Source: Hyphomicrobium sp. ghe19
Lineage (GTDB): Bacteria; Pseudomonadota; Alphaproteobacteria; Rhizobiales; Hyphomicrobiaceae
Reading direction: 5' to 3'
Length of the DNA: 64,000 nucleotides
NCBI RefSeq assembly: GCF_902712875.1
Contig: NZ_LR743509.1
Coordinates: forward strand, 1,812,001 to 1,876,000
Shown: piece by piece, positions 17,271 through 25,525 of the stretch
How the letters are laid out: each line of letters opens with the position of its first letter
Numbering within the stretch: the stretch's first letter is position 1
Position numbers and translations under genes: made by a program
The notes under the pieces: model-generated
What the model was told of the DNA's origin: nothing
Database searches by the model: none
What the model saw: only the letters and a program-made list of their open reading frames with translations

Positions 17271-17687
17271 ATGGCGGACGGCGAAACCGACGAGACCACC
17301 CTTTCCTTTCGGCCCGTATTCGGACCGGACGGCCTGATACCCGCGATCGTGACCGATCCGGCGTCGGGAAATGTTCTCATGTTCGCCTACATGAACGAGG
17401 AAGCCCTGGCGCAAACCATCGCCAGCGGATTTGCGCATTTCTGGAGCCGGTCGCGCGCGAAGCTTTGGAAAAAGGGCGACGAGAGCGGGAACCTGCTCAA
17501 GGTCATCGAACTGCGCACCGACTGCGACCAGGACGTCATCTGGATAGCAGCCGAGGTTCAAGGCGATGGGGTCGCCTGCCATACCGGCGCTCGTTCCTGC
17601 TTCTATCGCCGAGTTGTGCCAGCTACCGGCAACGGAACGCCCGTCCTCGAGTTTGCAGACCTTCCGGAGCCGAAGACGCTCGCCTGA
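17271..17687 (+). CDS. hisI: Phosphoribosyl-AMP cyclohydrolase
   Basis: 138 residues. It catalyses the third step of histidine biosynthesis, opening the adenine ring of phosphoribosyl-AMP. The family signature is complete: VLMFAYMNEEAL, HFWSRSRAKLWKKGDESGN, and the zinc ligands Cys85 (RTDCDQD), Cys103 and Cys110 (CHTGARSCFYRR). The HisE (phosphoribosyl-ATP pyrophosphatase) domain is not fused, as usual for alphaproteobacteria. The ATG at 17271 is preferred to a TTG two codons upstream; the ribosome-binding site is weak. It is divergent from the NifU-like gene. Confidence 0.95.
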   Translation: MADGETDETTLSFRPVFGPDGLIPAIVTDPASGNVLMFAYMNEEALAQTIASGFAHFWSRSRAKLWKKGDESGNLLKVIELRTDCDQDVIWIAAEVQGDGVACHTGARSCFYRRVVPATGNGTPVLEFADLPEPKTLA

Positions 17688-17857
17688 CTACGGATATGTC
17701 TGCTGCCATCCCGGCGCTTCCGCCAGTTGCTTTGGCTCGCCCTGTTCACACCTTGATTACCTATTGGTAGCGGGGCCTTAATGCCGCAGCGCTAGCATAA
17801 GGTTTGCGGACGCTGCTCGAATGTTAGAGCCGTCGCCCGCCGGCAGGGAGTGCCAAC

Positions 17858-18862
17858 ATGGACCGCGCGGCGGGTGTTAGGATTGGATTGGCGCTGGGCG
17901 GAGGTGCCGCCCGCGGATGGGCGCACATCGGCGTTCTCAGAGCTTTGGAACGCGCCGGCATCAAGCCGGATATCATCGCGGGCACGTCAATCGGCGCGGT
18001 CGTCGGCGGATGTCATGCGGCCGGCCATCTCGACAACCTGGAGCGCTGGGCGCGCGAACTTACTCCGAAGCGCATATTCGGCTACCTCGACTTGAACTTC
18101 GCCGGCACCGGCCTGATCAGCGGCCAGCGTTTGTGCGAACGCCTCGAGCAACATCTCGGCGACCGCAACATCGAAGATCTTGGAACCCGTTTCACGGCGG
18201 TTGCGACGGAAATCGGCACTGGGCACGAACATTGGCTGTCGCGCGGCCGGTTGGTCGACGCCGTCCGCGCATCCTATGCGCTGCCGGGTGTTTTCAAGCC
18301 GGTGAAAGTTCATGGCCGCTGGCTGTTCGACGGCGCGCTGGTGAACCCCATTCCGGTCTCGGTTTGCCGCGCCCTCGGCGCTCGCTACGTTATCGCCGTC
18401 AATTTGAACTTCGATATTCTAGGTCGCGGAAGCGTCATCTCCACACCCGAGGCGCTTTTTGCGGAAGGCGAAGAAGCATTGCACATGGCTCAGGAAGTGG
18501 AGCCGCAGGACAAGCGCGGCGTGCGCGCTCTTCTGCAACGTCAGATTCTCGGAAAGCGCGATGGCGCTCCCGGCATCTCGACGGTGATGGTCGATGCTCT
18601 CAATATCGTACAGGACCGCATCGCGCGTTCGCGGCTTGCCGGTGATCCCCCTGACGCCATGATTTCACCGCGGCTTCAGGACGTCGGCCTCTTCGATTTT
18701 CACCGTGCGGAAGAAGCCATCGAGCGCGGCAGCCAAGCCGTCGAGCGTCAGCTCGACGACATGGTCCGCGAAATTGAAATATGCGATCCGAGGCGCGCAC
18801 CTAATCGCGCGCGCCTGCAAACCGGTGGTTCGATCGCGAGCGATCAACCGGTCGCCAAGTAA
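17858..18862 (+). CDS. Patatin-like phospholipase
   Basis: 334 residues. Patatin domain with oxyanion loop GLALGGGAARGWAHIGVLRA, nucleophile GTSIG (Ser44), and the catalytic Asp in LFDGALVNPIP (Asp158), which make a Ser-Asp dyad. It would hydrolyse acyl esters of phospholipids or other lipids; bacterial RssA-like members are intracellular. No signal peptide is visible. AGGGAG precedes the ATG by nine bases. Its 3' end overlaps the convergent CBS-domain gene by 19 bases. In Rhizobiales this gene often follows hisI, so the order is conserved. Confidence 0.9.
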   Translation: MDRAAGVRIGLALGGGAARGWAHIGVLRALERAGIKPDIIAGTSIGAVVGGCHAAGHLDNLERWARELTPKRIFGYLDLNFAGTGLISGQRLCERLEQHLGDRNIEDLGTRFTAVATEIGTGHEHWLSRGRLVDAVRASYALPGVFKPVKVHGRWLFDGALVNPIPVSVCRALGARYVIAVNLNFDILGRGSVISTPEALFAEGEEALHMAQEVEPQDKRGVRALLQRQILGKRDGAPGISTVMVDALNIVQDRIARSRLAGDPPDAMISPRLQDVGLFDFHRAEEAIERGSQAVERQLDDMVREIEICDPRRAPNRARLQTGGSIASDQPVAK

Positions 18863-19275
18863 CCGCGCATTGCGCTCACTTCAAGTTCCACCTCGGCCGT
18901 GTGGTGCTTGACGACGTCTCCGATCGAAATGATGCCGACGAGCGCGCCGTTTTCGACGACGGGAATATGGCGGAAGCGTCCCTTCGTCATCGTCTCCATG
19001 ATCTCGTCGAGCGTGCACTCTCGCGTGCAGCAAACGACATCGCGAGTCATTCCTTCTTTAGCAAGCATCGTGAGCGCCGCGGCTCCATGCTCCGCGATCA
19101 ATCGTATGATGTCTCGCTCCGAAATAATACCAACGACGTTTTCGGTGGCGCCGAGAATGAGGATGGCGCCGATCTTGCGGCTGGCTAGCCGCAAAGCAAT
19201 TTCCTGGATCGAGTCATCTGGACGCGCAGTCATGACACCGCGGTCTTTCGACTTGAGTATTTGTCCAATGATCAC
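18844..19275 (-). CDS. Tandem CBS-domain protein
   Basis: 143 residues from a GTG at 19273-19275, with GGAGG eight bases upstream; an in-frame ATG 34 codons earlier lacks this support. There are two CBS motifs, about residues 10-65 (VMTARPDDSIQEIALRLA, VVGIISERDIIR) and 75-130 (EIMETMTKGRFRHIPVVENG, LVGIISIGDVVKHH). The pair forms a Bateman module that binds adenosine nucleotides or S-adenosyl compounds. As a stand-alone protein it is probably a regulator of an unknown partner. It is convergent with the patatin gene, with overlapping 3' ends. Confidence 0.9.
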   Translation of the reverse strand: MIIGQILKSKDRGVMTARPDDSIQEIALRLASRKIGAILILGATENVVGIISERDIIRLIAEHGAAALTMLAKEGMTRDVVCCTRECTLDEIMETMTKGRFRHIPVVENGALVGIISIGDVVKHHTAEVELEVSAMRGYLATG

Positions 19276-19460
19276 TGGTTCAGCCTCCGTTCCGAACGTC
19301 GTGCGTGACGGAATGCAGAGCTTTGCGCTTGCGCGCTCCGGAGGATTCGCAAGCTTGCCCGTCTTCAGCCGGCACAACGTTGCGTTTTCACCCTAATTGA
19401 TATCCGCTCTTACGGCGAACTACCTAAAGGCTGGGGCAAATCCGGAATGAATGCAAGGCT

Positions 19461-20216
19461 TCAATCTGAATCCAGTGAAGGCGGCGGATCATTTTGCGCT
19501 GCACGATCGAAAGCACCAAGTGCGAACAAACCAAATAGATATCCGCCGACGTGCGCCTCCCACGCGATATCACCCTCTTCGCCGAATTTACCGAAGCCGA
19601 TGATCGCCAGCAAATTGATCGCAAGAAAAGCGGCGGACACAGCGATAATGCGTTTGTCGCTCAAAGCGCCTCTTAACGTTAGGGCCGGGATTGCGGACGG
19701 CCGTTCGCGAAGCAAATAGCCTTCGCCCCTATCGAGCGCCGGAAAGAGAAATCGCATGACGCCGCCCATCATCGCGGAGATGGCGCCGCTTGCTCCGATG
19801 ACGGGTGCCAGCAGTTCAGGATTGATAACGAGAAACAGAAGTGCACCGCACATTCCGCCCGCAATCGAGAACGCCAAAAAGCGACCTCCCCCGAGGCGAG
19901 CGCACAAGACAGATCCGAACGCGAGCATCCACGCCGAATTGAACACGAGGTGCGTGATGTCGGCGTGAACCAGCATGTGCGAAATCCACGACGTGATTGC
20001 CGACACGTCGCCGCCCGGCAGCTCGCCCGCCAATCCTGAATAGCGCGCGGGAATAAAAGCGAGCGCGAGCAGCCACCACATGAACTGGTCCGGCGTCAGA
20101 AACGACATCACGGCATGGACGGCGATCAAAACGGCAAGGATCGCGAGCACCGTGCCGGGGACGTTGAAGATTGGTTCTCGGTTCACTGGGCGTCCCACTT
20201 TGATGCGATGCGGCAT
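19461..20216 (-). CDS. Rhomboid-family intramembrane serine protease
   Basis: 251 residues with six membrane segments. The catalytic Ser143 lies in GASGAISAMMG and the His222 in WEAHVGGYLFG, the expected dyad of rhomboids. The loop-1 region HMLVHADITHLVFNSAW (the H-x4-HLxxN element) is also present. It would cleave membrane proteins within or near their transmembrane segments. The C-terminal tail is short and charged. Start at the ATG 20214-20216. It stands alone between the CBS gene and the divergent PAS gene. Confidence 0.9.
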   Translation of the reverse strand: MPHRIKVGRPVNREPIFNVPGTVLAILAVLIAVHAVMSFLTPDQFMWWLLALAFIPARYSGLAGELPGGDVSAITSWISHMLVHADITHLVFNSAWMLAFGSVLCARLGGGRFLAFSIAGGMCGALLFLVINPELLAPVIGASGAISAMMGGVMRFLFPALDRGEGYLLRERPSAIPALTLRGALSDKRIIAVSAAFLAINLLAIIGFGKFGEEGDIAWEAHVGGYLFGLFALGAFDRAAQNDPPPSLDSD

Positions 20217-20424
20217 CTGTCTGCCGGACGGCCGTTGTTAGCCGTTCGGTTCGAGCCGGGCAACACCGAGAACCCGCACCTCGAGCGGAAGACCTCCCGG
20301 ATGGCACGAAGCATGCTCCCCACAGGTCCGTCGGGCAGATGCACCAGCGTCGTGCGCCGAAATGGTACGGACCGGCTTTAACCGCGTCCGGCCAAGTTGC
20401 AATCGTTGCCAGGTGCCCGTTCGC

Positions 20425-21066
20425 ATGAAAGAAGCTGTCAGCCAATCGCTGTTTACCTATTGGAACGACCTCCGAGGAGATCGGCTGGCGCCGAAGCGCT
20501 TCGAAATCGACCCGTCGAGCATTGCCAATTATCTCCCCGATACATTCATTCTCGAGCGCGTCGATTATGCGACGCTGAGGTTCCGCCTCGCCGGAACACG
20601 GATCGCCGAAGCCTTCGGCATGGAATTGCGCGGGCAAAGTCTGCTCAGGCTCTTCAACGAGGAAGACGCAGCCACATTGGAAGGGCAAATCTCACTCATC
20701 ACCTCTGAGGCCGCGGTCGGCGTATTCGAGATGTCCGCCCACGATGGGCGCAGTCACTCGGCCTCTTTCGAAATCATGATTTTGCCTTTGGTCCACACGC
20801 GCGATGTCGTGGAACGCTATCTCGGTTCGGTCGTGCCGATCGACAGGCCGGAATGGCTCGGCAGGGTGCCTCTTCCGCATCGTTCGCTTGTCCGCCACAA
20901 GCTCATCCGGCCCGATGGCTCGACACGCCGCGAAGTCGAAACCGTCAATCGCCAGACACCGTTTTGCCCGACCATTCGAGAGGCCAGAATTGTGCGATCG
21001 GCGCGCCGGCAATTCCGCGTCTATGAGGGCGGCCTCAGCGGAACGGCGAAGACAGATAATCTTTAG
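20425..21066 (+). CDS. PAS-domain protein (PAS_5 type)
   Basis: 213 residues from the ATG at 20425; an earlier in-frame start at 20362 adds 21 residues without homology. The body shows the pattern of the PAS_5 family: FTYWNDLRGDRLAPKR at the start, then PDTFILERVD, RFRLAGTRIAEAFGMELRGQ and a closing YLGSVVPIDRPEW. It has no output domain. Such proteins occur in alphaproteobacteria beside PilZ proteins, as here (156 bases upstream of one), so a shared signalling role is reasonable. The C-terminal third is basic and low in secondary-structure signals. Confidence 0.8.
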   Translation: MKEAVSQSLFTYWNDLRGDRLAPKRFEIDPSSIANYLPDTFILERVDYATLRFRLAGTRIAEAFGMELRGQSLLRLFNEEDAATLEGQISLITSEAAVGVFEMSAHDGRSHSASFEIMILPLVHTRDVVERYLGSVVPIDRPEWLGRVPLPHRSLVRHKLIRPDGSTRREVETVNRQTPFCPTIREARIVRSARRQFRVYEGGLSGTAKTDNL

Positions 21067-21222
21067 GACGGACATAACCTTACCCGGAGCCAATCGATTT
21101 TGATGCGCTGATTAGAACTTCATTAAGGAGGTCTTCGGCATAGTCATTCCGGGTAGCGTTCATGTGTTGACACCGCGGATAGCGCCCAATGAACCCACCC
21201 CGTTCAGTCCCAAGGGTCGGCT

Positions 21223-21852
21223 ATGTCCGTGCATTCGAGCATCATCCGGGAAGTCCTCCAGCAGACTGATGCGCTGACGGCGGGAGACTTGCGCAGGCAT
21301 CGCAGGATGCCGCTTTCGCTTTCGGGCCGCTTCATGCGCCCTGACCGCACCGAATACACATGCCAGCTCAAGAACATCTCAGTCGGCGGTGCCGCGATCA
21401 TAACGACGAACGTGCCCGAAATCGGTGAGCGCGTCGTCGTCTATCTCGAGCATCTCGGCGGCCTTGAAGGCGTGGTCGCGCGAATTACGTCCGACGGCTT
21501 CGCATTTGCTTTTAAAGTCACTGAGCACAAACGCGAGAAGCTCGCGGCGCAAATCATGTGGCTGGTGAACAAGGATGACTTCCCTGACGAGGTCGGCCGG
21601 TTGCATGAGCGCACAGGAACTCGCGGGCGGCGGACGACGTTGAGGGTCGAAGAAGGCGTCATAATTGACGTCGAATTGCTCGATGTTTCAGCATCCGGCG
21701 CTTCAATCGGCACTCCGGCACGGCCGCCGATCGGAAGCCTCGTGATCGCTGGAAAAACGCGGGCGATCGTTCGGCGTCACCACGGACACGGCATAGGTTT
21801 ACAATTCCTGTCGCTGCTTTCGCCCGAGGCGTTGCGCGACAGATTTCCTTGA
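21223..21852 (+). CDS. PilZ-domain protein, probably two tandem copies
   Basis: 209 residues. The first PilZ domain (about 24-105) has the c-di-GMP motif RRHRRMPLSLSGRF (R-x3-R) and KNISVGGAAI (D/N-x-S-x2-G). A second, degenerate copy (about 130-205) has RGRRTTLRVEEG and DVSASGASIGT but a weaker RxxxR. Binding of c-di-GMP would change its interaction with a partner. AAGGG precedes the ATG. It is followed, 160 bases on, by a LapG-like protease gene; c-di-GMP control of such proteases is known in other bacteria through LapD rather than PilZ. Confidence 0.87.
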   Translation: MSVHSSIIREVLQQTDALTAGDLRRHRRMPLSLSGRFMRPDRTEYTCQLKNISVGGAAIITTNVPEIGERVVVYLEHLGGLEGVVARITSDGFAFAFKVTEHKREKLAAQIMWLVNKDDFPDEVGRLHERTGTRGRRTTLRVEEGVIIDVELLDVSASGASIGTPARPPIGSLVIAGKTRAIVRRHHGHGIGLQFLSLLSPEALRDRFP

Positions 21853-22011
21853 ACATTACGCGTTGGTTGTGTGATGCCTCAAATCGCCCGCCGAGTTGCC
21901 AAAATCCTAAAGTTCAATTTGGATGTAACTTTAGTGCGAATGCCACGGCGGGCATTCATGCTAAAAGCAGCTGTCTCGCGTACTGTATCGTACCGTGTTC
22001 GAGGGCGTATC

Positions 22012-22692
22012 ATGAAGTACGGTAGCGTAGCCATTTACTTGGCAGTTGGACTATTTGCGGCAGTGATGCCGGCGGCAGCGCAGCAGGTAGCGGTGGTCAG
22101 CCCCGCGACGCGAGCTCCCGAATTTATGCGGGTATACGGAAGTTCCCAGCCGCCATATGGCTTTGTGGCTTTCTGTGAGCGCATGCCTCAGGAATGTATC
22201 GTCACCTCACAGGATGACGCGCGTTACCAGGCGACACCACAGGCTTTGAGCGAGCTCGACGAGGTCAATCGCTCGGTCAATCACGAGATTGAACCCGCGA
22301 CCGATCTCGAAGTTTACGGCGTCGTCGAATACTGGACGCTGCCGAAAACGCGCGGCGATTGCGAAGATTACCAACTTCTTAAGCGTCATCGTCTCATCGC
22401 TCGAGGCTGGCCGTCCTCATCGCTTTTGATGACGGTCGTTCGTGACGAAAAGAACGAAGGACACGCCGTACTTACGGCGCGTACGACGCAAGGCGATTTC
22501 ATCCTCGACAACAAGGTCGATGTCGTGCGGCTGTGGAACCAGACGCCTTATCACTATGTGATGCGGCAGTCGTATATGGATCCGAAGGTTTGGGTATCAC
22601 TCGACCCGAACGATGCCGCGACGCCTGCTGCGCTGTCGGGTGTTCAGTCGGTCAATCCGGGGATCATCGAGACGACGCCGGGTTACCGGTAA
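22012..22692 (+). CDS. Transglutaminase-like cysteine peptidase (LapG/BTLCP family)
   Basis: 226 residues from the ATG at 22012, with GAGGG six bases upstream. The signal peptide ends near PAAAQQ (about residue 23), so the protein is periplasmic. The catalytic triad of the C93 family is visible: Cys117 in RGDCEDYQ, His151 in EGHAVLTART and Asp166 in FILDNKVD. LapG proteases cut the N-terminus of large surface adhesins when c-di-GMP falls. No adhesin or LapD gene is in the window. The adjacent PilZ and PAS genes support a signalling connection. A strong terminator lies about 100 bases downstream. Confidence 0.88.
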   Translation: MKYGSVAIYLAVGLFAAVMPAAAQQVAVVSPATRAPEFMRVYGSSQPPYGFVAFCERMPQECIVTSQDDARYQATPQALSELDEVNRSVNHEIEPATDLEVYGVVEYWTLPKTRGDCEDYQLLKRHRLIARGWPSSSLLMTVVRDEKNEGHAVLTARTTQGDFILDNKVDVVRLWNQTPYHYVMRQSYMDPKVWVSLDPNDAATPAALSGVQSVNPGIIETTPGYR

Positions 22693-22788
22693 TTGGGCAG
22701 TAGTCGACGAAAAAACTTTGCAGGCCGGACTGAAAACCGATCTTTGGCCGTTCCCCCGGCCGATCCCCCGATCGAGTCCGACCTGTTC

Positions 22789-22832
22789 GCGGGCCGTGCG
22801 TCTTCCCCCGAGACGCCGGCCCGCTTTTTTTT
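22789..22832 (+). terminator. Rho-independent terminator after the LapG-like gene
   Basis: Eight-base stem GCGGGCCG/CGGCCCGC at 22789-22796 and 22817-22824 with a 20-base loop, followed by eight T (22825-22832). It ends the transcript of the protease gene. Confidence 0.85.
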
Positions 22833-22878
22833 GGCCGGTTCATGCAAACGCGGTCAACGAGGATTTAACGTCAGGATT

Positions 22879-23409
22879 TCAAGTTTGCGGCGTAAGGCCC
22901 GCGGCGTAGTGCTTCCACTTTTCAACGTAGCGCCGTGCGCCGCCGCCGAAGCGATGGGCTTCTTCGTCGCTCAGTTGACGAACGACTTTGCCGGGTGAAC
23001 CCATAACCATCGACCGGGGCGGAATGATCTTTCCTTCCGGTATCAGCGTATTCGCGCCGATAACACATTCCTCGCCGATCTGAGCACCATTCAAAATGAT
23101 GCTGCCGATGCCGATGAGGCTGCCGCGGCCAATGGTGCAGCCATGCAGCATCACCATGTGACCGACGGTGCAGTCTTCGCCGATAGTGAGTGGAAAACCC
23201 GGATCGGTGTGCAGAACGCAGCCGTCCTGCACGTTCGACCGGGCCCCGACAGTGATCAATTCGTTGTCGCCGCGGAGCACGGCGCCGAACCAAACGCTCG
23301 CGTCCTCCTCGAGCTTCACTTTGCCGAGGAGAACGGCATTGGGGGCGACCCAGAACACGCCGTTTGCCGGCGTGCTCACGCCTATGCCATCGAATTTATA
23401 AAGGGGCAT
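22879..23409 (-). CDS. Gamma-class carbonic anhydrase-like hexapeptide protein
   Basis: 176 residues. Left-handed beta helix with hexapeptide repeats, including [37 protein letters not shown] and [11 protein letters not shown]. The three zinc-binding His expected of gamma carbonic anhydrases are placed as in the family ([14 protein letters not shown]). PaaY/YrdA-like relatives of unknown substrate look the same, so carbonic anhydrase activity is inferred, not shown. It ends the minus-strand run cysE - DUF3126 - gamma-CA, with gaps of 21 and 12 bases, so the three are probably one operon. Confidence 0.9.
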   Translation of the reverse strand: MPLYKFDGIGVSTPANGVFWVAPNAVLLGKVKLEEDASVWFGAVLRGDNELITVGARSNVQDGCVLHTDPGFPLTIGEDCTVGHMVMLHGCTIGRGSLIGIGSIILNGAQIGEECVIGANTLIPEGKIIPPRSMVMGSPGKVVRQLSDEEAHRFGGGARRYVEKWKHYAAGLTPQT

Positions 23410-23421
23410 TCTGATCGGGCT

Positions 23422-23637
23422 CTAGACGCCTTCGAGGTCCATATCGAGGATCGCCATCTGAAATTGATAGGACGTCTCGCCCTCTTCGACTTCACGATAA
23501 AGCGTCGCGACGAACTCGCCATTGATGAAGACTTCGGCCATGTCGTCTTTCTTCGGCTGCGGTTTGATTTCAAGGTTGGTGGCGCCGAACGTTTTACGCA
23601 GGTACGACTGCAGGCGTGCGAGTTCTTCTTTCTTCAA
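23422..23637 (-). CDS. DUF3126 family protein
   Basis: 71 residues. The sequence KKEELARLQSYLRKTFG, then RPKKDD-like EVFINGEFVATLYREVEEGE and FQMAILDMDL, is the DUF3126 pattern. This small soluble protein is almost confined to alphaproteobacteria and is commonly found right after cysE, as here. No function is known. Spacing to cysE upstream is 21 bases, with AAGACATT and an AGGAGAAAG-type sequence before the start, implying cotranscription. Confidence 0.87.
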   Translation of the reverse strand: MKKEELARLQSYLRKTFGATNLEIKPQPKKDDMAEVFINGEFVATLYREVEEGETSYQFQMAILDMDLEGV

Positions 23638-23658
23638 TGTCTTTCTCCTGAACGAATT

Positions 23659-24486
23659 TCAGAGGCCGCCGAAATCATCAACCCAACCCTGCTCCATTGA
23701 GCGGGCGGGTTCGGCGCAACCTGCGCTGCCGACGATTTTCGCGGGTACTCCGGCGACGGTTACGTTGGGCGGCACTTCGGCGAGAACCACCGATCCGGCA
23801 GCCACGCGCGAGCAACGCCCGACTTTGATATTACCAAGGATCTTGGCCCCCGCTCCGACGAGCACATTATCGCCGATCTTCGGGTGGCGGTCACCCATCT
23901 CTTTGCCGCTGCCGCCAAGTGTCACCGCATGCAGGAACGAGCAGTTGTCGCCGACGACGGCTGTCTCGCCGACGACGAAACCCGTTGCGTGATCGAGCAT
24001 GATGCCTTTGCCGAACTGCGCGGCCGGATGAATGTCGACCGCAAACATTCGCGACGACTGGCTTTGCAGATAGAGCGCAAAATCATAGCGGCGGCTCTTC
24101 CACAGCGCGTGCGCGAAGCGATACGTGACGAGAGCGTGGAAACCCTTGAAGTACAACAGCGGGTCGAGATAGCGCGTGCATGCCGGATCGCGGTCGTAAA
24201 CCGCCTGGAGATCGGCACGGAAAATTGCGCCGATGCCCGGGTGCTCGGCCATCACGCTTTGGAATGTTTGCGAGATGAGCCCGGCATCCACGTCGGTGTG
24301 GTTCAACCGCTGGGCGAGCCGATGGCAGACCGCATCTTCCAACATCTGATGGCTGAGAACGGTCGCGAAGATGAAGCTGCCGAGCGCGGGCTCGGTCTTC
24401 ATCGCGGCTTCGGCCTCGGCGCGGATCTGCGCCCAGATCGGGTCGACGATTTGGACCTTGGATGTGGCTGTCTTTGTGTTCGACAC
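23659..24486 (-). CDS. cysE: Serine O-acetyltransferase
   Basis: 275 residues. It transfers acetyl from acetyl-CoA to serine, making O-acetylserine for cysteine synthesis. The N-terminal helical domain holds DPIWAQIRAEAEAAM and EPALGSFIF; the C-terminal left-handed beta helix holds the active-site region DIHPAAQFGKGIMLDHATG, FLHAVTLGGSGKEMGDRHP and GDNVLVGAGAKILGNI. His, Asp and GKG positions match the hexameric enzyme. Feedback inhibition by cysteine is typical of the family. It heads the probable operon with DUF3126 and the gamma carbonic anhydrase. Confidence 0.95.
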   Translation of the reverse strand: MSNTKTATSKVQIVDPIWAQIRAEAEAAMKTEPALGSFIFATVLSHQMLEDAVCHRLAQRLNHTDVDAGLISQTFQSVMAEHPGIGAIFRADLQAVYDRDPACTRYLDPLLYFKGFHALVTYRFAHALWKSRRYDFALYLQSQSSRMFAVDIHPAAQFGKGIMLDHATGFVVGETAVVGDNCSFLHAVTLGGSGKEMGDRHPKIGDNVLVGAGAKILGNIKVGRCSRVAAGSVVLAEVPPNVTVAGVPAKIVGSAGCAEPARSMEQGWVDDFGGL

Positions 24487-24708
24487 GTCTTGCCTCTAAC
24501 GCGGAATGAGGGCCTGAAGGCCCGCGCACGCACGCGAACCGATCCAAATTAGCAACTGCCGATTAACGCCGGCGTAAACCACGGTCAATCGATCGCGTCG
24601 TTAACGTATACACTTTCTCGTCGCCGCGTGCATCTGCCGCCCTGGCCCCGGTTTGCCGGCCGTTTTATTGCGCCTTAGATGGCCGCCCGAACAGAAGGAT
24701 CAAGATGC

Positions 24709-25512
24709 ATGGCTCAAGCCGCGGAAGTCGCCAACCCGACGCTGCGATACGTCAAGGACGGGGCCATCGGCTGGATCACGGCCGACAATCCGGCGCGGAT
24801 GAATGCACTCACGGCCGCCATGTGGGAGGCCATACCGGGCGCGGTCGCGCAAGCGGTTGCCGATCCAGACGTCCGGGTCGTCGTTTTGCGCGGCGCGGGC
24901 GACAAGGCCTTTTCGGCCGGCGCCGATATTTCCGAATTCGAGAGTTCCAGAACCGGGGATGCCGCCAAGACATACGATGCGTTGAACGACAACGCATTCA
25001 ATGCGCTCATCGGCTGCCCCAAGCCGACGATTGCCATGATCCATGGTTTTTGTCTCGGCGGCGGACTTGGACTTGCTCTCTGCTGCGATATGCGGATTGC
25101 GGACGATGCGAGCCAGTTCGCCATTCCTGCGGCCAAGCTCGGGATTGGCTACAATGCACGCTGGGTGCGGCCGATCCTTGCCGCCGTTCCGGCAGCGCGC
25201 GCCAAGGAACTCTTATTCACTGGACGCCGTTTCCGCTCCGCCGATGCAGAAGCGATGGGCCTCGTTTCGCAACTCGTGACGACGGCCGAACTCGAGGCGA
25301 CCGTCCGGGCGCTGGCGCTGGAGATTGCCGCGAACGCACCGTTGTCCGTCGCGGCAGCCAAACAGGTGATCGACGAAATCTCCGGCCATCCCGAGAATCC
25401 CGATATGACTCGCCTCGATGCCGCCGTCGCGGCCTGTTTCGAAAGCGAAGACTATGGCGAAGGCCGCCGGGCATTTCTTGAAAAGCGCAAGCCAGTATTC
25501 AAGGGCAAATGA
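24709..25512 (+). CDS. Enoyl-CoA hydratase/isomerase family protein
   Basis: 267 residues from the ATG at 24709, with GAAGGA ten bases upstream; an ATG at 24679 lacks a binding site. Crotonase fold: VVLRGAGDKAFSAGADISEF supplies the first oxyanion-hole strand and CLGGGLGLALCCDMRIADD the second. The usual catalytic Glu pair of enoyl-CoA hydratase is not clear, since the segment after AKLGIGYN lacks the P-E-x-x-LG-x-x-P-G pattern (AARWVRPILAAVPAARAKEL instead). So the reaction (hydration, isomerisation or other) is open. The polysaccharide deacetylase gene begins 13 bases after the stop. Confidence 0.87.
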   Translation: MAQAAEVANPTLRYVKDGAIGWITADNPARMNALTAAMWEAIPGAVAQAVADPDVRVVVLRGAGDKAFSAGADISEFESSRTGDAAKTYDALNDNAFNALIGCPKPTIAMIHGFCLGGGLGLALCCDMRIADDASQFAIPAAKLGIGYNARWVRPILAAVPAARAKELLFTGRRFRSADAEAMGLVSQLVTTAELEATVRALALEIAANAPLSVAAAKQVIDEISGHPENPDMTRLDAAVAACFESEDYGEGRRAFLEKRKPVFKGK

Positions 25513-25525
25513 ATTGACCGTGCGC

